Shown one piece after another: positions 1 through 7,272 of a stretch of 38,655 bases of DNA; position 1 is the stretch's first letter; the number at the start of each line of letters is the position of its first letter. Position numbers and translations under genes: made by a program. The notes under the pieces are model-generated. The model was not told where the DNA came from and did not search any database. It saw only the letters and a list, made by a program, of their open reading frames with translations. The stretch covers positions 1 to 38,655 of the forward strand of contig URDY01000027.1 of assembly GCA_900546665.1 (NCBI GenBank). Reading direction: 5' to 3'. This stretch comes from an uncultured Paraprevotella sp. GTDB lineage: Bacteria; Bacteroidota; Bacteroidia; Bacteroidales; Bacteroidaceae.

Positions 1-9
1 ACTGTATAT

Positions 10-39
10 GACGGTATTTTTATACACCCTTTACAGACA
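10..39. repeat. Copy 1 of an imperfect ~30-bp direct repeat
   Basis: The segment GACGGtATTTTTATAC, followed by a C/T-rich stretch and CAGACA, matches positions 3411-3439 in the same orientation with a few substitutions and one single-base gap. The two copies bracket the holA, amn and HsdR-N-like genes. The rest of 40-376 holds only the palindrome and the terminator; no gene was seen there. Confidence 0.5.
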
Positions 40-138
40 TGTAGTTTAGATATGTAAATACATAAAAAGTAAATTCAAGAAGCCGATATACTATAAATTT
101 CTATATGTAAACCGTAAAGTTAGCCAAGCTAAATACTG

Positions 139-160
139 ATTCGGATTTTAAAATCCGAAT
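139..160. repeat. 22-bp perfect palindrome
   Basis: Two 11-base arms, ATTCGGATTTT and AAAATCCGAAT, abut with no spacer. The site lies in the gene-free left edge (1-376), downstream of the holA terminator. With no loop and no T-run it is a poor terminator; a dimeric-protein binding site or a decayed repeat fits better. Function is unknown. Confidence 0.6.
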
Positions 161-234
161 TACATACACGTAAATGCTAATAAAACATAATGTAAAGCCG
201 CCCGTTTCCGCTTTATTCCAAATCCGCGAGAATC

Positions 235-260
235 AAAAAAATCCGATCAGCCGATCGGAT
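235..260 (-). terminator. Intrinsic terminator after holA
   Basis: Read on the minus strand, ATCCGATC and GATCGGAT form a perfect 8-bp stem around a 4-nt loop, followed at once by a run of six T. It lies about 117 bp beyond the holA stop and closes the amn-holA unit. Confidence 0.75.
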
Positions 261-376
261 GCACAAAAAAATCGAAATCTCAGCGAATAAAAACCTGTAT
301 AACCACCTTTAAGCTAGCAAAATAAGTGATAAATTAACAATTCGCCAAGATCTCGAAATAAATCAGAAATGCGTAT

Positions 377-1411
377 TTAATGCAAAATAAAGTATACCAA
401 ATCCTTCAATAAGTCGCCATTTGAAGCCAAAGTCTCCCCTACTCCCTTTGATTTGGCATCCGTTTGACCCAGTTTTTCCAATATCTGCATCACCTTTATT
501 CCAGAATACTTTTTCATGGCCGGAAGCACGTTTTTAGCCACCTGCCATTTCGGAAGTTCCAGCCATGCAGCTATCCCCTCTTCTGTTCTTTGAGGAGCAT
601 AGTAAGCCGTCATGATATTGCTGAAAAAATTAAACAATACGGACAGAGTCAGCTGAAGGGAATAAGATTTAGGATTATCATTGAAATATTTCACGATCTG
701 ATTGCACTTATAGACATCCTTCTCAACCAAAGCTGAGACCAGTTCGTAGTTGTTAAAACTTTTACTTACCCCCACATGTTCTTCCACAAATGCCGTATCG
801 ATTCTTTGTCTCCCTTCAGGAAGGGCCAGCATCAGTTTGTCAAGCTCACTGGACAGCAACAGAAGATCACTGCCGGTAAAGCTGCAAAGCATCATTACCG
901 CATCCTGCTCCATTGTCAACCCCTTCCGGCGAAGATATGATACCACAAAAGCCGGAAGCTGGTTTTCATACAATTTTTTGGATTCGAACAACACTCCGGT
1001 TCGCTGGATCTCTGCAGCAACCTTCTTCCTCTTATCCAAGGCACCGTGCTTATGACAAAACACCAGCACCGTAGTAGACTGGGGACGTTCCAAATATAAT
1101 ATCAGCCTGCCCTGGCTTTCCTCGTTGAAATCCAGACGCTGTGCTTCACGCACAACTACCACCTGCCTGGCCGCTCCCATCGGATACTGCCTGGCAGCCG
1201 TAATAATCTCGCTGACATTCGTATCCGGACCATAAAGCACGGTCAGATTAAAATCCCTCTCCTGCTCCGTCAAGGCCGTATCAACGATATAATCGCTGAT
1301 CTTGTCTATATAATAAGACTCTTCGCCCATCAGATAATACACAGGACTATATTGTCCGGCCCGTATGGCACGGACTATTTCTTCATAAGTTACCGATTCC
1401 TTCTTTGCCAC
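377..1411 (-). CDS. holA: DNA polymerase III, delta subunit (clamp-loader ring opener)
   Basis: This 344-residue protein has the usual HolA length. In this family the delta subunit sits in the clamp-loader complex, binds the beta sliding clamp and helps open it for loading on primed DNA. The sequence shows the typical N-terminal start of delta proteins (YYLMGEE near residues 25-31), an AAA+-like fold without a functional Walker A motif, as expected for delta, and a helical C-terminal collar region. The ATG start lies 24 bp after the amn stop on the same strand, so the two are probably cotranscribed from the amn promoter. A hairpin terminator follows at 235-260. The identification rests on overall sequence pattern and is firm. 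Confidence 0.9.
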   Translation of the reverse strand: MAKKESVTYEEIVRAIRAGQYSPVYYLMGEESYYIDKISDYIVDTALTEQERDFNLTVLYGPDTNVSEIITAARQYPMGAARQVVVVREAQRLDFNEESQGRLILYLERPQSTTVLVFCHKHGALDKRKKVAAEIQRTGVLFESKKLYENQLPAFVVSYLRRKGLTMEQDAVMMLCSFTGSDLLLLSSELDKLMLALPEGRQRIDTAFVEEHVGVSKSFNNYELVSALVEKDVYKCNQIVKYFNDNPKSYSLQLTLSVLFNFFSNIMTAYYAPQRTEEGIAAWLELPKWQVAKNVLPAMKKYSGIKVMQILEKLGQTDAKSKGVGETLASNGDLLKDLVYFILH

Positions 1412-1435
1412 AATCTCTGAATGATTAAATACATG

Positions 1436-2212
1436 TTACCAGTCAAACTTTAGATGCTTCACCGTCTGGCGACCACCAATGATCAGCCGCAACGCCGACA
1501 ACCCGATCTCCACATGCTCATGCACAAAATTACGGGTGACCATCTTGTCGCTCTCACTTGTCTTCACGCCGTCCGGAGTCATCGGATTGTCCGATACAAG
1601 CAACAAGGCCCCCGTAGGTATATGGTTGGCAAAGCCGCATGTAAACAAAGTAGCCGTCTCCATATCTACAGCCATCGCGCGGGTCACCTTGAGATACTTC
1701 TTGAACCGCTCGTCATGTTCCCAAATCCTCCGGTTGGTTGTATACACCGTACCCGTCCAGTAATCACGGCCGGCATTACGCACGGCCGTAGACACGGCAC
1801 GCTGAAGCATAAAAGCCGGAAGAGCCGGAACCTCAGGCGGATAATAATCATTGGACGTACCTTCACCACGTATACCGGCCAACGGCAGAATAAGATCCCC
1901 CAACTGGGTTTTGGACGAAATCCCGCCGCACTTGCCCAGAAAAAGACAAGCCTTCGGAGCAACCGCACTGAGCAGATCCATCACGATAGCCGCATTGGGA
2001 CTTCCCATTCCGAAATTGATAATGGTGATATCTCCAGCCGTAGCCGTACGCATGTTGGCATCATATCCGGGAGCTTCTATGCCCATCTGCTCACAGAATA
2101 TATCTACATAATTATTGAAGTTGGTCAAAAGGATATACTTACCCATATCATCCAATTCGTGCTGGGTATAACGCGGCAACCAATTAGAAACGATCTCTTG
2201 TTTGGTCTTCAT
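1436..2212 (-). CDS. amn: AMP nucleosidase
   Basis: A 258-residue member of the nucleoside phosphorylase superfamily. AMP nucleosidase hydrolyses AMP to adenine and ribose 5-phosphate in the cytoplasm and tunes adenylate pools. Visible motifs are the phosphate-site segment FLGKCGGI (about residues 91-98), the purine and ribose-site segment AVDMETATLF (about 181-190) and SDNPM (about 207-211). It is the short Bacteroidetes form, without the extra N-terminal domain of the E. coli enzyme. The open frame extends to 2257, but that upstream start is a TTG lying inside the -7 promoter element at 2255-2262, so the ATG at 2210-2212 (MKTKQEIV) is chosen. It is followed by holA after 24 bp. A general purine or uridine phosphorylase is the main alternative. 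Confidence 0.87.
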   Translation of the reverse strand: MKTKQEIVSNWLPRYTQHELDDMGKYILLTNFNNYVDIFCEQMGIEAPGYDANMRTATAGDITIINFGMGSPNAAIVMDLLSAVAPKACLFLGKCGGISSKTQLGDLILPLAGIRGEGTSNDYYPPEVPALPAFMLQRAVSTAVRNAGRDYWTGTVYTTNRRIWEHDERFKKYLKVTRAMAVDMETATLFTCGFANHIPTGALLLVSDNPMTPDGVKTSESDKMVTRNFVHEHVEIGLSALRLIIGGRQTVKHLKFDW

Positions 2213-2228
2213 TTTTTTTCTATTTTTG
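2198..2228 (+). promoter_or_regulatory. Promoter candidate for the HsdR-N-like gene
   Basis: TTG at 2198-2200 is separated by 20 bp from TATTTTTG at 2221-2228, a full TAnnTTTG match. The predicted start near 2235 gives a leader of about 30 nt before the ATG at 2267. The site overlaps the 5' end of amn. Confidence 0.5.
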
Positions 2229-2254
2229 TCGTTCTGTTCAATCAACTGTTTTTG

Positions 2255-2262
2255 CAAAGTTA
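2255..2262 (-). promoter_or_regulatory. -7 promoter element for amn-holA
   Basis: TAACTTTG on the minus strand matches the Bacteroidetes consensus TAnnTTTG exactly. The predicted RNA would start near 2248, about 35 nt before the chosen amn ATG. No clear -33 TTG is seen upstream. Confidence 0.65.
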
Positions 2263-2266
2263 GTAA

Positions 2267-2731
2267 ATGTTCGCATTAAATCTCCCCTTATATCCTATAA
2301 AAGTCATTAACCGAACCGGACGAAAAGCCGTGTTTGATGTCCTGCGCAAGAAGTATGTCGCACTGACACCCGAAGAATGGGTACGCCAACAGTTCGTGCA
2401 CTTCCTGCTCAATGAAAAGCACTACCCGGCCGGACTGGTCGCCAACGAAGTTTCACTTCAGATCAACGGTACCAGCAAACGCTGCGACACCGTAGTCTAC
2501 AACCGCCAGGCTCAACCGTGCGTCATTGTAGAATACAAGGCCCCGCACATTGAAATCACACAAAAAGTCTTTTCCCAAATCTGCCGCTACAATCTGGCAC
2601 TAAAGGTTGACTACCTCATCGTTTCCAACGGCCTGCAACATTACTGCTGCAAAATGGAATATGCCACCCAATCCTACTCTTTCCTCAGAAACATCCCCTG
2701 TTACGAAGAAATCGTACCGCCGACCCTTTAA
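2267..2731 (+). CDS. Stand-alone HsdR N-terminal-type (PD-(D/E)XK) protein
   Basis: This 154-residue protein resembles the nuclease domain found at the N terminus of type I restriction R subunits (HSDR_N_2 family). The putative catalytic residues are visible as D74, E89 and K91 (CDTVVYN, then VEYKAP), followed by a Q-x3-Y motif, SQICRY, near Q104. There is no helicase domain and no neighbouring hsdM or hsdS, so it is not part of a restriction system here. DNA binding or cleavage is inferred from the fold family only; a housekeeping repair role is possible. It is transcribed divergently from amn-holA. The ATG start lies 5 bp beyond the amn -7 element, and codon use looks like that of its neighbours. 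Confidence 0.8.
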   Translation: MFALNLPLYPIKVINRTGRKAVFDVLRKKYVALTPEEWVRQQFVHFLLNEKHYPAGLVANEVSLQINGTSKRCDTVVYNRQAQPCVIVEYKAPHIEITQKVFSQICRYNLALKVDYLIVSNGLQHYCCKMEYATQSYSFLRNIPCYEEIVPPTL

Positions 2732-3410
2732 ATCAGGAAAAATTTACGGGGAAGGATTAATGCAAACTAAAAAAATGGATTCTGAAGGAACGTAAAACAA
2801 ACAAAAAGACAGAAAAACAAATAGAATAAGCCTAAAATAATACTTATCAAACCAAAAACAAAACCAAAAGTACAGCATTTAACTGAATATAATATCATAA
2901 TAATATTCATTTTCTGTTCACGTCATCACATTATCCAGCTCAAACACACTTTCTGCTCCCCTTCAGCGCAAACGTCATCCCATTTTTTTATCCATCTGCA
3001 TGTTTTATTTCTGCCATCGGAAAAATCACATTGACAAACCACTATCCAAACATCTGCCTTCCCAACACAGACACTTTCACCTCTTGATGTTCAACCCACC
3101 CTCCACCAGCACACTTCTGATATCATTGATATCTTAAACTTATAAAGCCCAGACCATCACAAAGATCCAGCATATTCAAAATGTAAATAAATCAGAATTT
3201 TGCCCAGGAATTACCCTAACAGAGGTTTTTTCCTGCTTTTCTTTCACTCCTTCACAGCCGGTATTAACAGGCTGAAAAACAGCAAAATAGACAATGAATA
3301 ATACCCTTTCACACGCTTCACACACTCCCTCACTTCCATACAGGGCGCCTGAGGCGCTTTCTGATGGTCTTCCGACAAAAAAGTCCCCCGACATCAATAT
3401 CCTTGCTTAG

Positions 3411-3439
3411 ACGGCATTTTTATACCCCTTTTCAGACAG
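3411..3439. repeat. Copy 2 of an imperfect ~30-bp direct repeat
   Basis: GACGGcATTTTTATAC, then CCCC, TTTT and CAGACA match positions 10-39 in the same orientation. Sequence similarity stops on both sides. Confidence 0.5.
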
Positions 3440-3486
3440 TTGCCCCCAAACACCCCTTCAGTCACACTTTATCATCCCATAAAGAC

Positions 3487-3538
3487 GGTTTACTTTGGAA
3501 AAAACTCGGCTTACTTTAAAAAAAGTAAACCTTACTTT
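3487..3538. repeat. Three TTACTTT units spaced 21 bp apart
   Basis: TTACTTT begins at 3490, 3511 and 3532, giving a constant 21-bp period, or two helical turns. An inverted copy, AAAGTAAACC at 3522-3531, also pairs with GGTTTACTTT at 3487-3496. The regular phasing resembles a protein-binding array. Confidence 0.6.
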
Positions 3539-3609
3539 TTTGAAAATATAAATAATTATCAATTCGGCAATTTATCCTGAATTTTAAAAATAATATTCTC
3601 ATTTACCAC

Positions 3610-3693
3610 GTGAAGGATCTGGTGAAGAGGTTGTGAAGGAGACCATTCACCTCAAAAGGCCCATTGTCAAAGGAATGTGAAGGGGTGAAGGGG
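3610..3693. repeat. GTGAAG repeat cluster
   Basis: GTGAAG occurs at 3610, 3622, 3633, 3677 and 3685, with one inverted TTCAC at 3645-3649. A mirror-image CTTCAC-type cluster lies at 3241-3333. Confidence 0.5.
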
Positions 3694-3805
3694 TTTTTGA
3701 GAGAAAAAGCCATGTAAAGGAATCCATACGACAAACCGACATGCGGCATAAAATCAGTTGTCAATAAAAATAATTTTTATCCACACAAAAAATGCAATGT
3801 CACAG

Positions 3806-3857
3806 AAAAAAAGGAAGCAGCAAAACCCATTCACTTGAATGGCTTTTGCTGCTTCCT
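3806..3857 (-). terminator. Intrinsic terminator after the zinc-ribbon gene
   Basis: On the minus strand a long stem (arms starting AGGAAGCAGCAAAA, with CCATTC pairing GAATGG around a 4-nt loop) is followed by a T-rich tract. It lies 36 bp past the stop of the zinc-ribbon gene. Confidence 0.85.
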
Positions 3858-3893
3858 GTCATATCAGAGTCCCTTGTTGCAGGGTCTGGAAAC

Positions 3894-4718
3894 TTAATCT
3901 TCTGAAGACAAAGAACGACGACGGCGTTTCGGTTTTTCCTCTACAACCTTCTGCTCTACCTGAACACCGGCCAATTCCGGGTCGATCATGATACGTCCGC
4001 AATACTCGCAAACGATAATTTTCTTACGCATGCGGATATCCAACTGACGCTGGGGCGGGATCTTGTTGAAGCAACCTCCACAGGCATCACGCTGTACATA
4101 AACAATACCCAATCCGTTACGGCTGTTCTTGCGGATGCGCTTGAATGCAGTCAGCAGACGGGGCTCGATAGTGAGTTCCAGATTTTTCACCTTCTCTCTC
4201 AACTTTTCCTCTTCAGCCTTGGTTTCAGAAATAATCTCATCCAATTCTGATTTTTTCAGGTTGAGATCCTCACGACGCTCATTGGCCAGATTGGTGTAGC
4301 GCTCTATCTCCTGATTTTTGTGCTCGATAGCTTCCTTGGCTTCACGGATACGCTTTTCATTAAGCTGGATATCCAGATTCTGGAATTCAATCTCCTTGCT
4401 CAATGATTCATACTCGCGGTTGTTGCGCACATTGTCCAGCTGCTGGCTGTATTTCTCCACATTGGCCTTGCTGGTTTCAATGGTTGAACGGCGGTTGACT
4501 ATGTCAGCATTCAGCTTGTCTATCTCTGTATGGATATTGTCCACACGGGTAGTCAGTCCTGCAATCTCATCTTCCAGATCTTGCACCTCGAGCGGCAATT
4601 CACCACGCAAAGTCTTGATCTTATCGATTTCTGAAAGCAACATTTGCAACTGATACAAATTCTTCAGTTTCTCCTCAATAGACAATTCTGTAGGATCTTT
4701 TTTTGTTTCTTTAGCCAT
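3894..4718 (-). CDS. Coiled-coil protein with C-terminal C4 zinc ribbon
   Basis: A 274-residue protein. Residues about 14-180 form a long charged heptad-rich coiled coil. A zinc ribbon follows with CGGC (C213, C216) and CEYC (C237, C240), then a basic tail containing RRRRR-like residues near the end. This architecture is the zf-RING_7 / CT398-type family found widely in bacteria. The biochemical role is not settled; nucleic-acid binding has been suggested for the family. Its ATG lies only 7 bp after the stop of the Nif3-like gene, so they form an operon, a pairing common in Bacteroidetes. No sign of transfer. Confidence 0.85.
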   Translation of the reverse strand: MAKETKKDPTELSIEEKLKNLYQLQMLLSEIDKIKTLRGELPLEVQDLEDEIAGLTTRVDNIHTEIDKLNADIVNRRSTIETSKANVEKYSQQLDNVRNNREYESLSKEIEFQNLDIQLNEKRIREAKEAIEHKNQEIERYTNLANERREDLNLKKSELDEIISETKAEEEKLREKVKNLELTIEPRLLTAFKRIRKNSRNGLGIVYVQRDACGGCFNKIPPQRQLDIRMRKKIIVCEYCGRIMIDPELAGVQVEQKVVEEKPKRRRRSLSSED

Positions 4719-4725
4719 AGTTTGT

Positions 4726-5535
4726 TTATAAATATTTGATGGGATTCGTGTCTATCGCCGTCATAAACAGCGGCAACTCCGGAAACGTCTCCCCTATGAT
4801 TGAATAAAATATTTCTTTCGTATACTGTTCGCTCTGATAATGTCCCATCACGCCGATCTGTATTTCCTGTTCATGACCGAAATACTGATGATAGTGCATC
4901 TCGCCGGTCAGAAACGCATCGGCTCCTGCTGCGATGGCATCATCGAGAAGGAAGTCGCCCGCCCCACCGCATATCACGATTTTCTGTACCGGACGCTGCA
5001 ACAGTTCGTTATGCATCAGGCAGTCTATGCGGAACACGGATTTCACACGCTGCAGAAAGGTCAGTGCATCCTCCGGCAAAGCCAGTTCGCCGATCACTCC
5101 GCTGCCCGCCATTACCGAATAATCATGGCGCCCGTCGTTGATCTTGACATGATGAGGCTGAAAGAGCTCAACCTTTTCCAGCTCCATTTTTTCGGCTATC
5201 TTGTAGTTCACACCGTCTTCGGCATTATCCAGATTGGTATGAGCCGCATAAATGGCAATATCGTGAACGATGGCCTTTCGTACGCAACGTTCCACCATAT
5301 TCCGGTCGGCCACAGTTTTAAGACCGCGGAACAACAGCGGATGATGGGCGATCACCAGGTTGCAACCTAGCGAAATAGCCTCATCGAGCACTTCTTCAGT
5401 CACGTCCAGACACAACAATGCCCCTGATGCTTCCGCCTCCGTCAATCCAACCTGCAAGCCGGCATTATCATAGCTCTCCTGCAAGGGCAAAGGCGCGAAC
5501 CGTTCAAGGGCAAAAATAATTTCCTTTATTTTCAC
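4726..5535 (-). CDS. Nif3-like dinuclear metal centre protein (YbgI/DUF34)
   Basis: A 269-residue Nif3/DUF34 protein, thought to be a cytoplasmic hexameric dimetal protein. Activity in the family is debated: GTP cyclohydrolase-like or metal-insertion roles have been proposed. Likely metal ligands are visible: the HH pair in LVIAHHPLLF (about residues 64-65), AHTNLD (H99, D103) and GHYQSE (H232, E236). The length matches the short YbgI form, without the PII-like insert of larger homologues. The open frame runs to 5556, but its TTG start lies within a TATTTTTG promoter element at 5554-5561. The GTG at 5533-5535 (VKIKEIIF) aligns better with the family start and is chosen. It is cotranscribed with the zinc-ribbon gene downstream. 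Confidence 0.87.
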   Translation of the reverse strand: MKIKEIIFALERFAPLPLQESYDNAGLQVGLTEAEASGALLCLDVTEEVLDEAISLGCNLVIAHHPLLFRGLKTVADRNMVERCVRKAIVHDIAIYAAHTNLDNAEDGVNYKIAEKMELEKVELFQPHHVKINDGRHDYSVMAGSGVIGELALPEDALTFLQRVKSVFRIDCLMHNELLQRPVQKIVICGGAGDFLLDDAIAAGADAFLTGEMHYHQYFGHEQEIQIGVMGHYQSEQYTKEIFYSIIGETFPELPLFMTAIDTNPIKYL

Positions 5536-5553
5536 GCGAATAGAATATTTTTG

Positions 5554-5561
5554 CAAAAATA
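5554..5561 (-). promoter_or_regulatory. -7 promoter element for the Nif3/zinc-ribbon operon
   Basis: TATTTTTG on the minus strand matches TAnnTTTG, about 19 bp upstream of the chosen GTG start. The -33 element is weak. Confidence 0.5.
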
Positions 5562-5610
5562 AGTCTTATATCTTGATTTAACGACCTGTCAGAGTTGTTT
5601 TTAGTATTTT

Positions 5611-6405
5611 TTAAGACTTTGATGATTTAAAGATTGGTTTCAGGCAATCATACTGGTCAAAAGACCGGCGTATGGACAGCGAGATGGTAATCACCAGCGA
5701 CATCATGGAAGCAACGACCGTGATCACACTGATCATCAACTGATACTTGATAGCCACGTCCGGCAACGAACCGCCCAGGATCTGACCGATCATCGTGCCG
5801 GGAAAAGACACCAGGCCCAGCACCGACATATTCGCTATACAGGGCGCAAAAGAACGGATGACGGCTGAACGGAGAAAAGGCACCGTAGCTTCAAACCGCG
5901 TAGCTCCGTTGCCCAACAGATAATAATACATCTGTTGCTCGCGGCGTAACTCACTGTAATACACGTTCAACGCAAGGATATCCACCGTCAGCATATTACC
6001 GAGCAGCACACCGACTACCGGAATAAAATATCGGGCCGAAAATACATTGTCCACCTGCATGACCAGACCAAGGAAATAGGCCGAAACCACCAATACGGAC
6101 GCCAAAAGTCCCACAAAGACCGGAACCAGCAGCACGCTCGTCTTCAGCGACGTACGTTTGACTGCCGTATATGAAGCCACAATAGCCATTATTACCGTCC
6201 ACAACAGATTGACGAAAATATTGTCCAGTTGGAAAAGGAACCGCAGGTAAACGCCGATCAGAAGCAGCTGCACCGTCATCCTGACCGTACTGATGACCGC
6301 CGACTTCAGCAAACCGGTTTTCAGACGCCAGAAATAATAAAGCGGGACGAGCATCAACAACATGCCGATGCCCAAATGCCAGTAACTTATATCAACCACT
6401 TCCAT
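5611..6405 (-). CDS. fetB: FetB/UPF0014 family ABC transporter permease
   Basis: A 264-residue integral membrane protein with about six or seven hydrophobic segments. The family signature region is visible (LLGNMLTVDILALNVYY, then a segment rich in LRREQQMYYYLLGNGAT, and MSVLGLVSFPGTMIGQILGG). In E. coli FetAB is linked to iron homeostasis as a probable iron exporter; a metal or metabolite substrate here is inferred, not shown. The ATG start follows the ATPase gene by 26 bp on the same strand, so the two make one operon and one transporter. No solute-binding protein gene is adjacent, consistent with an export-type or YbbM-type system. Confidence 0.85.
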   Translation of the reverse strand: MEVVDISYWHLGIGMLLMLVPLYYFWRLKTGLLKSAVISTVRMTVQLLLIGVYLRFLFQLDNIFVNLLWTVIMAIVASYTAVKRTSLKTSVLLVPVFVGLLASVLVVSAYFLGLVMQVDNVFSARYFIPVVGVLLGNMLTVDILALNVYYSELRREQQMYYYLLGNGATRFEATVPFLRSAVIRSFAPCIANMSVLGLVSFPGTMIGQILGGSLPDVAIKYQLMISVITVVASMMSLVITISLSIRRSFDQYDCLKPIFKSSKS

Positions 6406-6431
6406 TTTCAGATTTCTTCTATTCCTTATTA

Positions 6432-7052
6432 TTATAGACGGACTATCCGGTCACAGCTGGCCATAAAATCACGGTCATGCGACACCGACAGAATGGCCGC
6501 GCCCTCAGAAGCGAGTTCACGGAAGAACGCGACAACCCGTTTCATACTGTCCGCATCGAGCGCGGAAGTCGGCTCATCCGCCATGATCAGTTTACGGCCG
6601 AGCAGAGCGCAGACGGACAACAGGATACGCTGGCGCTGTCCGCCGGACAGATAAGAGGTTTTGCTTTCGTACAGGTCATGCGACAGTCCCAGCATATCCC
6701 AATAGTGCCACATCTGTCTCCTTGAAAATGCGATATGCTTGTTGGCTTTCAGGTCAAAAGGCATCCTGACCATCTCCTTTACCGTTTCATGCGGCAAGGA
6801 AAGTTCCTGCGGAACATAAGCCGTAAACTGCCGGATCTGAGCCACTGTTTTCAACCCCATACGCCAACCATTGACCGTCACACTCCCCTCGTCCAGGGCG
6901 ACAAATCCCAGCACCGCCTTGAGCAACGATGTTTTGCCGCAGCCAGATTCTCCTGTCAGACAGACCAGTTCACCGGCATCTACATGCAGGTCAAAATCCC
7001 TGAAAAGTATTTTCCCGCCCAGGTTCAATGTGGCATGTTCTATTCTAAGCAT
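6432..7052 (-). CDS. fetA: FetA-type ABC transporter ATP-binding protein
   Basis: A 206-residue ABC ATPase with a complete motif set: Walker A GESGCGKTS (34-42), Q-loop Q82 (YVPQE), signature LSGGQ (135-139), Walker B LIMADEP (155-161) and switch histidine H192 (SVSHD). It energises the UPF0014 permease encoded 26 bp downstream. A TACCTTTG promoter element lies at 7070-7077, and an unusually purine-rich AGAGAGGA runs into the ATG and may act as a ribosome-binding site. The short length matches stand-alone FetA proteins. Substrate is not evident from sequence. Confidence 0.87.
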   Translation of the reverse strand: MLRIEHATLNLGGKILFRDFDLHVDAGELVCLTGESGCGKTSLLKAVLGFVALDEGSVTVNGWRMGLKTVAQIRQFTAYVPQELSLPHETVKEMVRMPFDLKANKHIAFSRRQMWHYWDMLGLSHDLYESKTSYLSGGQRQRILLSVCALLGRKLIMADEPTSALDADSMKRVVAFFRELASEGAAILSVSHDRDFMASCDRIVRL

Positions 7053-7069
7053 TCCTCTCTTTTTAAAGA

Positions 7070-7077
7070 CAAAGGTA
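7070..7077 (-). promoter_or_regulatory. -7 promoter element for fetAB
   Basis: TACCTTTG on the minus strand is a full TAnnTTTG match and lies 17 bp upstream of the fetA ATG. Confidence 0.6.
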
Positions 7078-7226
7078 CTAATAAAATGTGATAAACAGAA
7101 AAATGAGGGGAAAGTTATTGGGAGGAAGAAGTTGCTATAAAATTACAAATATTGGTTTTACAGATCCAGATAATCAGGTCCTACATCATTTGTGTATACG
7201 TTACTGTCTTCGTAATATGCCTCATT

Positions 7227-7263
7227 AGATTCAGTTGTTCGGAAAATCCGAACAACTGAATCT
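7227..7263. repeat. Perfect 17-bp hairpin
   Basis: Arms starting AGATTCAGTTGTTCGGA and ending in their exact complement enclose a 3-nt loop. TTTT follows on the plus strand only. It lies just past the stop of the secreted hypothetical protein (minus strand), where no T-run follows, so it is not a textbook terminator for that gene, although it could still stop transcription from either side. Confidence 0.7.
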
Positions 7264-7272
7264 TTTAAATGA

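Larger units (their letters stand above)
2732..3893. other. Repeat-rich gene-free gap (1.16 kb)
   Basis: No convincing gene is seen. The gap holds clusters of CTTCAC on the plus strand (3241-3333), the oppositely oriented GTGAAG cluster (3610-3693), three TTACTTT units at an exact 21-bp period (3490-3538), a copy of the ~30-bp repeat also found at the window's left edge (3411-3439), and a terminator (3806-3857). A 73-codon open frame at 3176-3397 on the minus strand has no recognisable features and is not called. The layout suggests a decayed or non-autonomous element, but this is inference. Confidence 0.6.

Noticed and set aside
1454..2263. Long plus-strand open frame opposite amn
   Set aside because: It is the antisense shadow of a strongly supported gene and has no family features.
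2267..2731. Restriction-modification system
   Set aside because: Only the N-terminal nuclease-like domain is present; there is no methyltransferase, specificity or helicase gene nearby.
3176..3397. 73-codon open frame in the repeat-rich gap
   Set aside because: No recognisable domain, start context or promoter, and it spans the CTTCAC repeat cluster; more likely chance or element debris.
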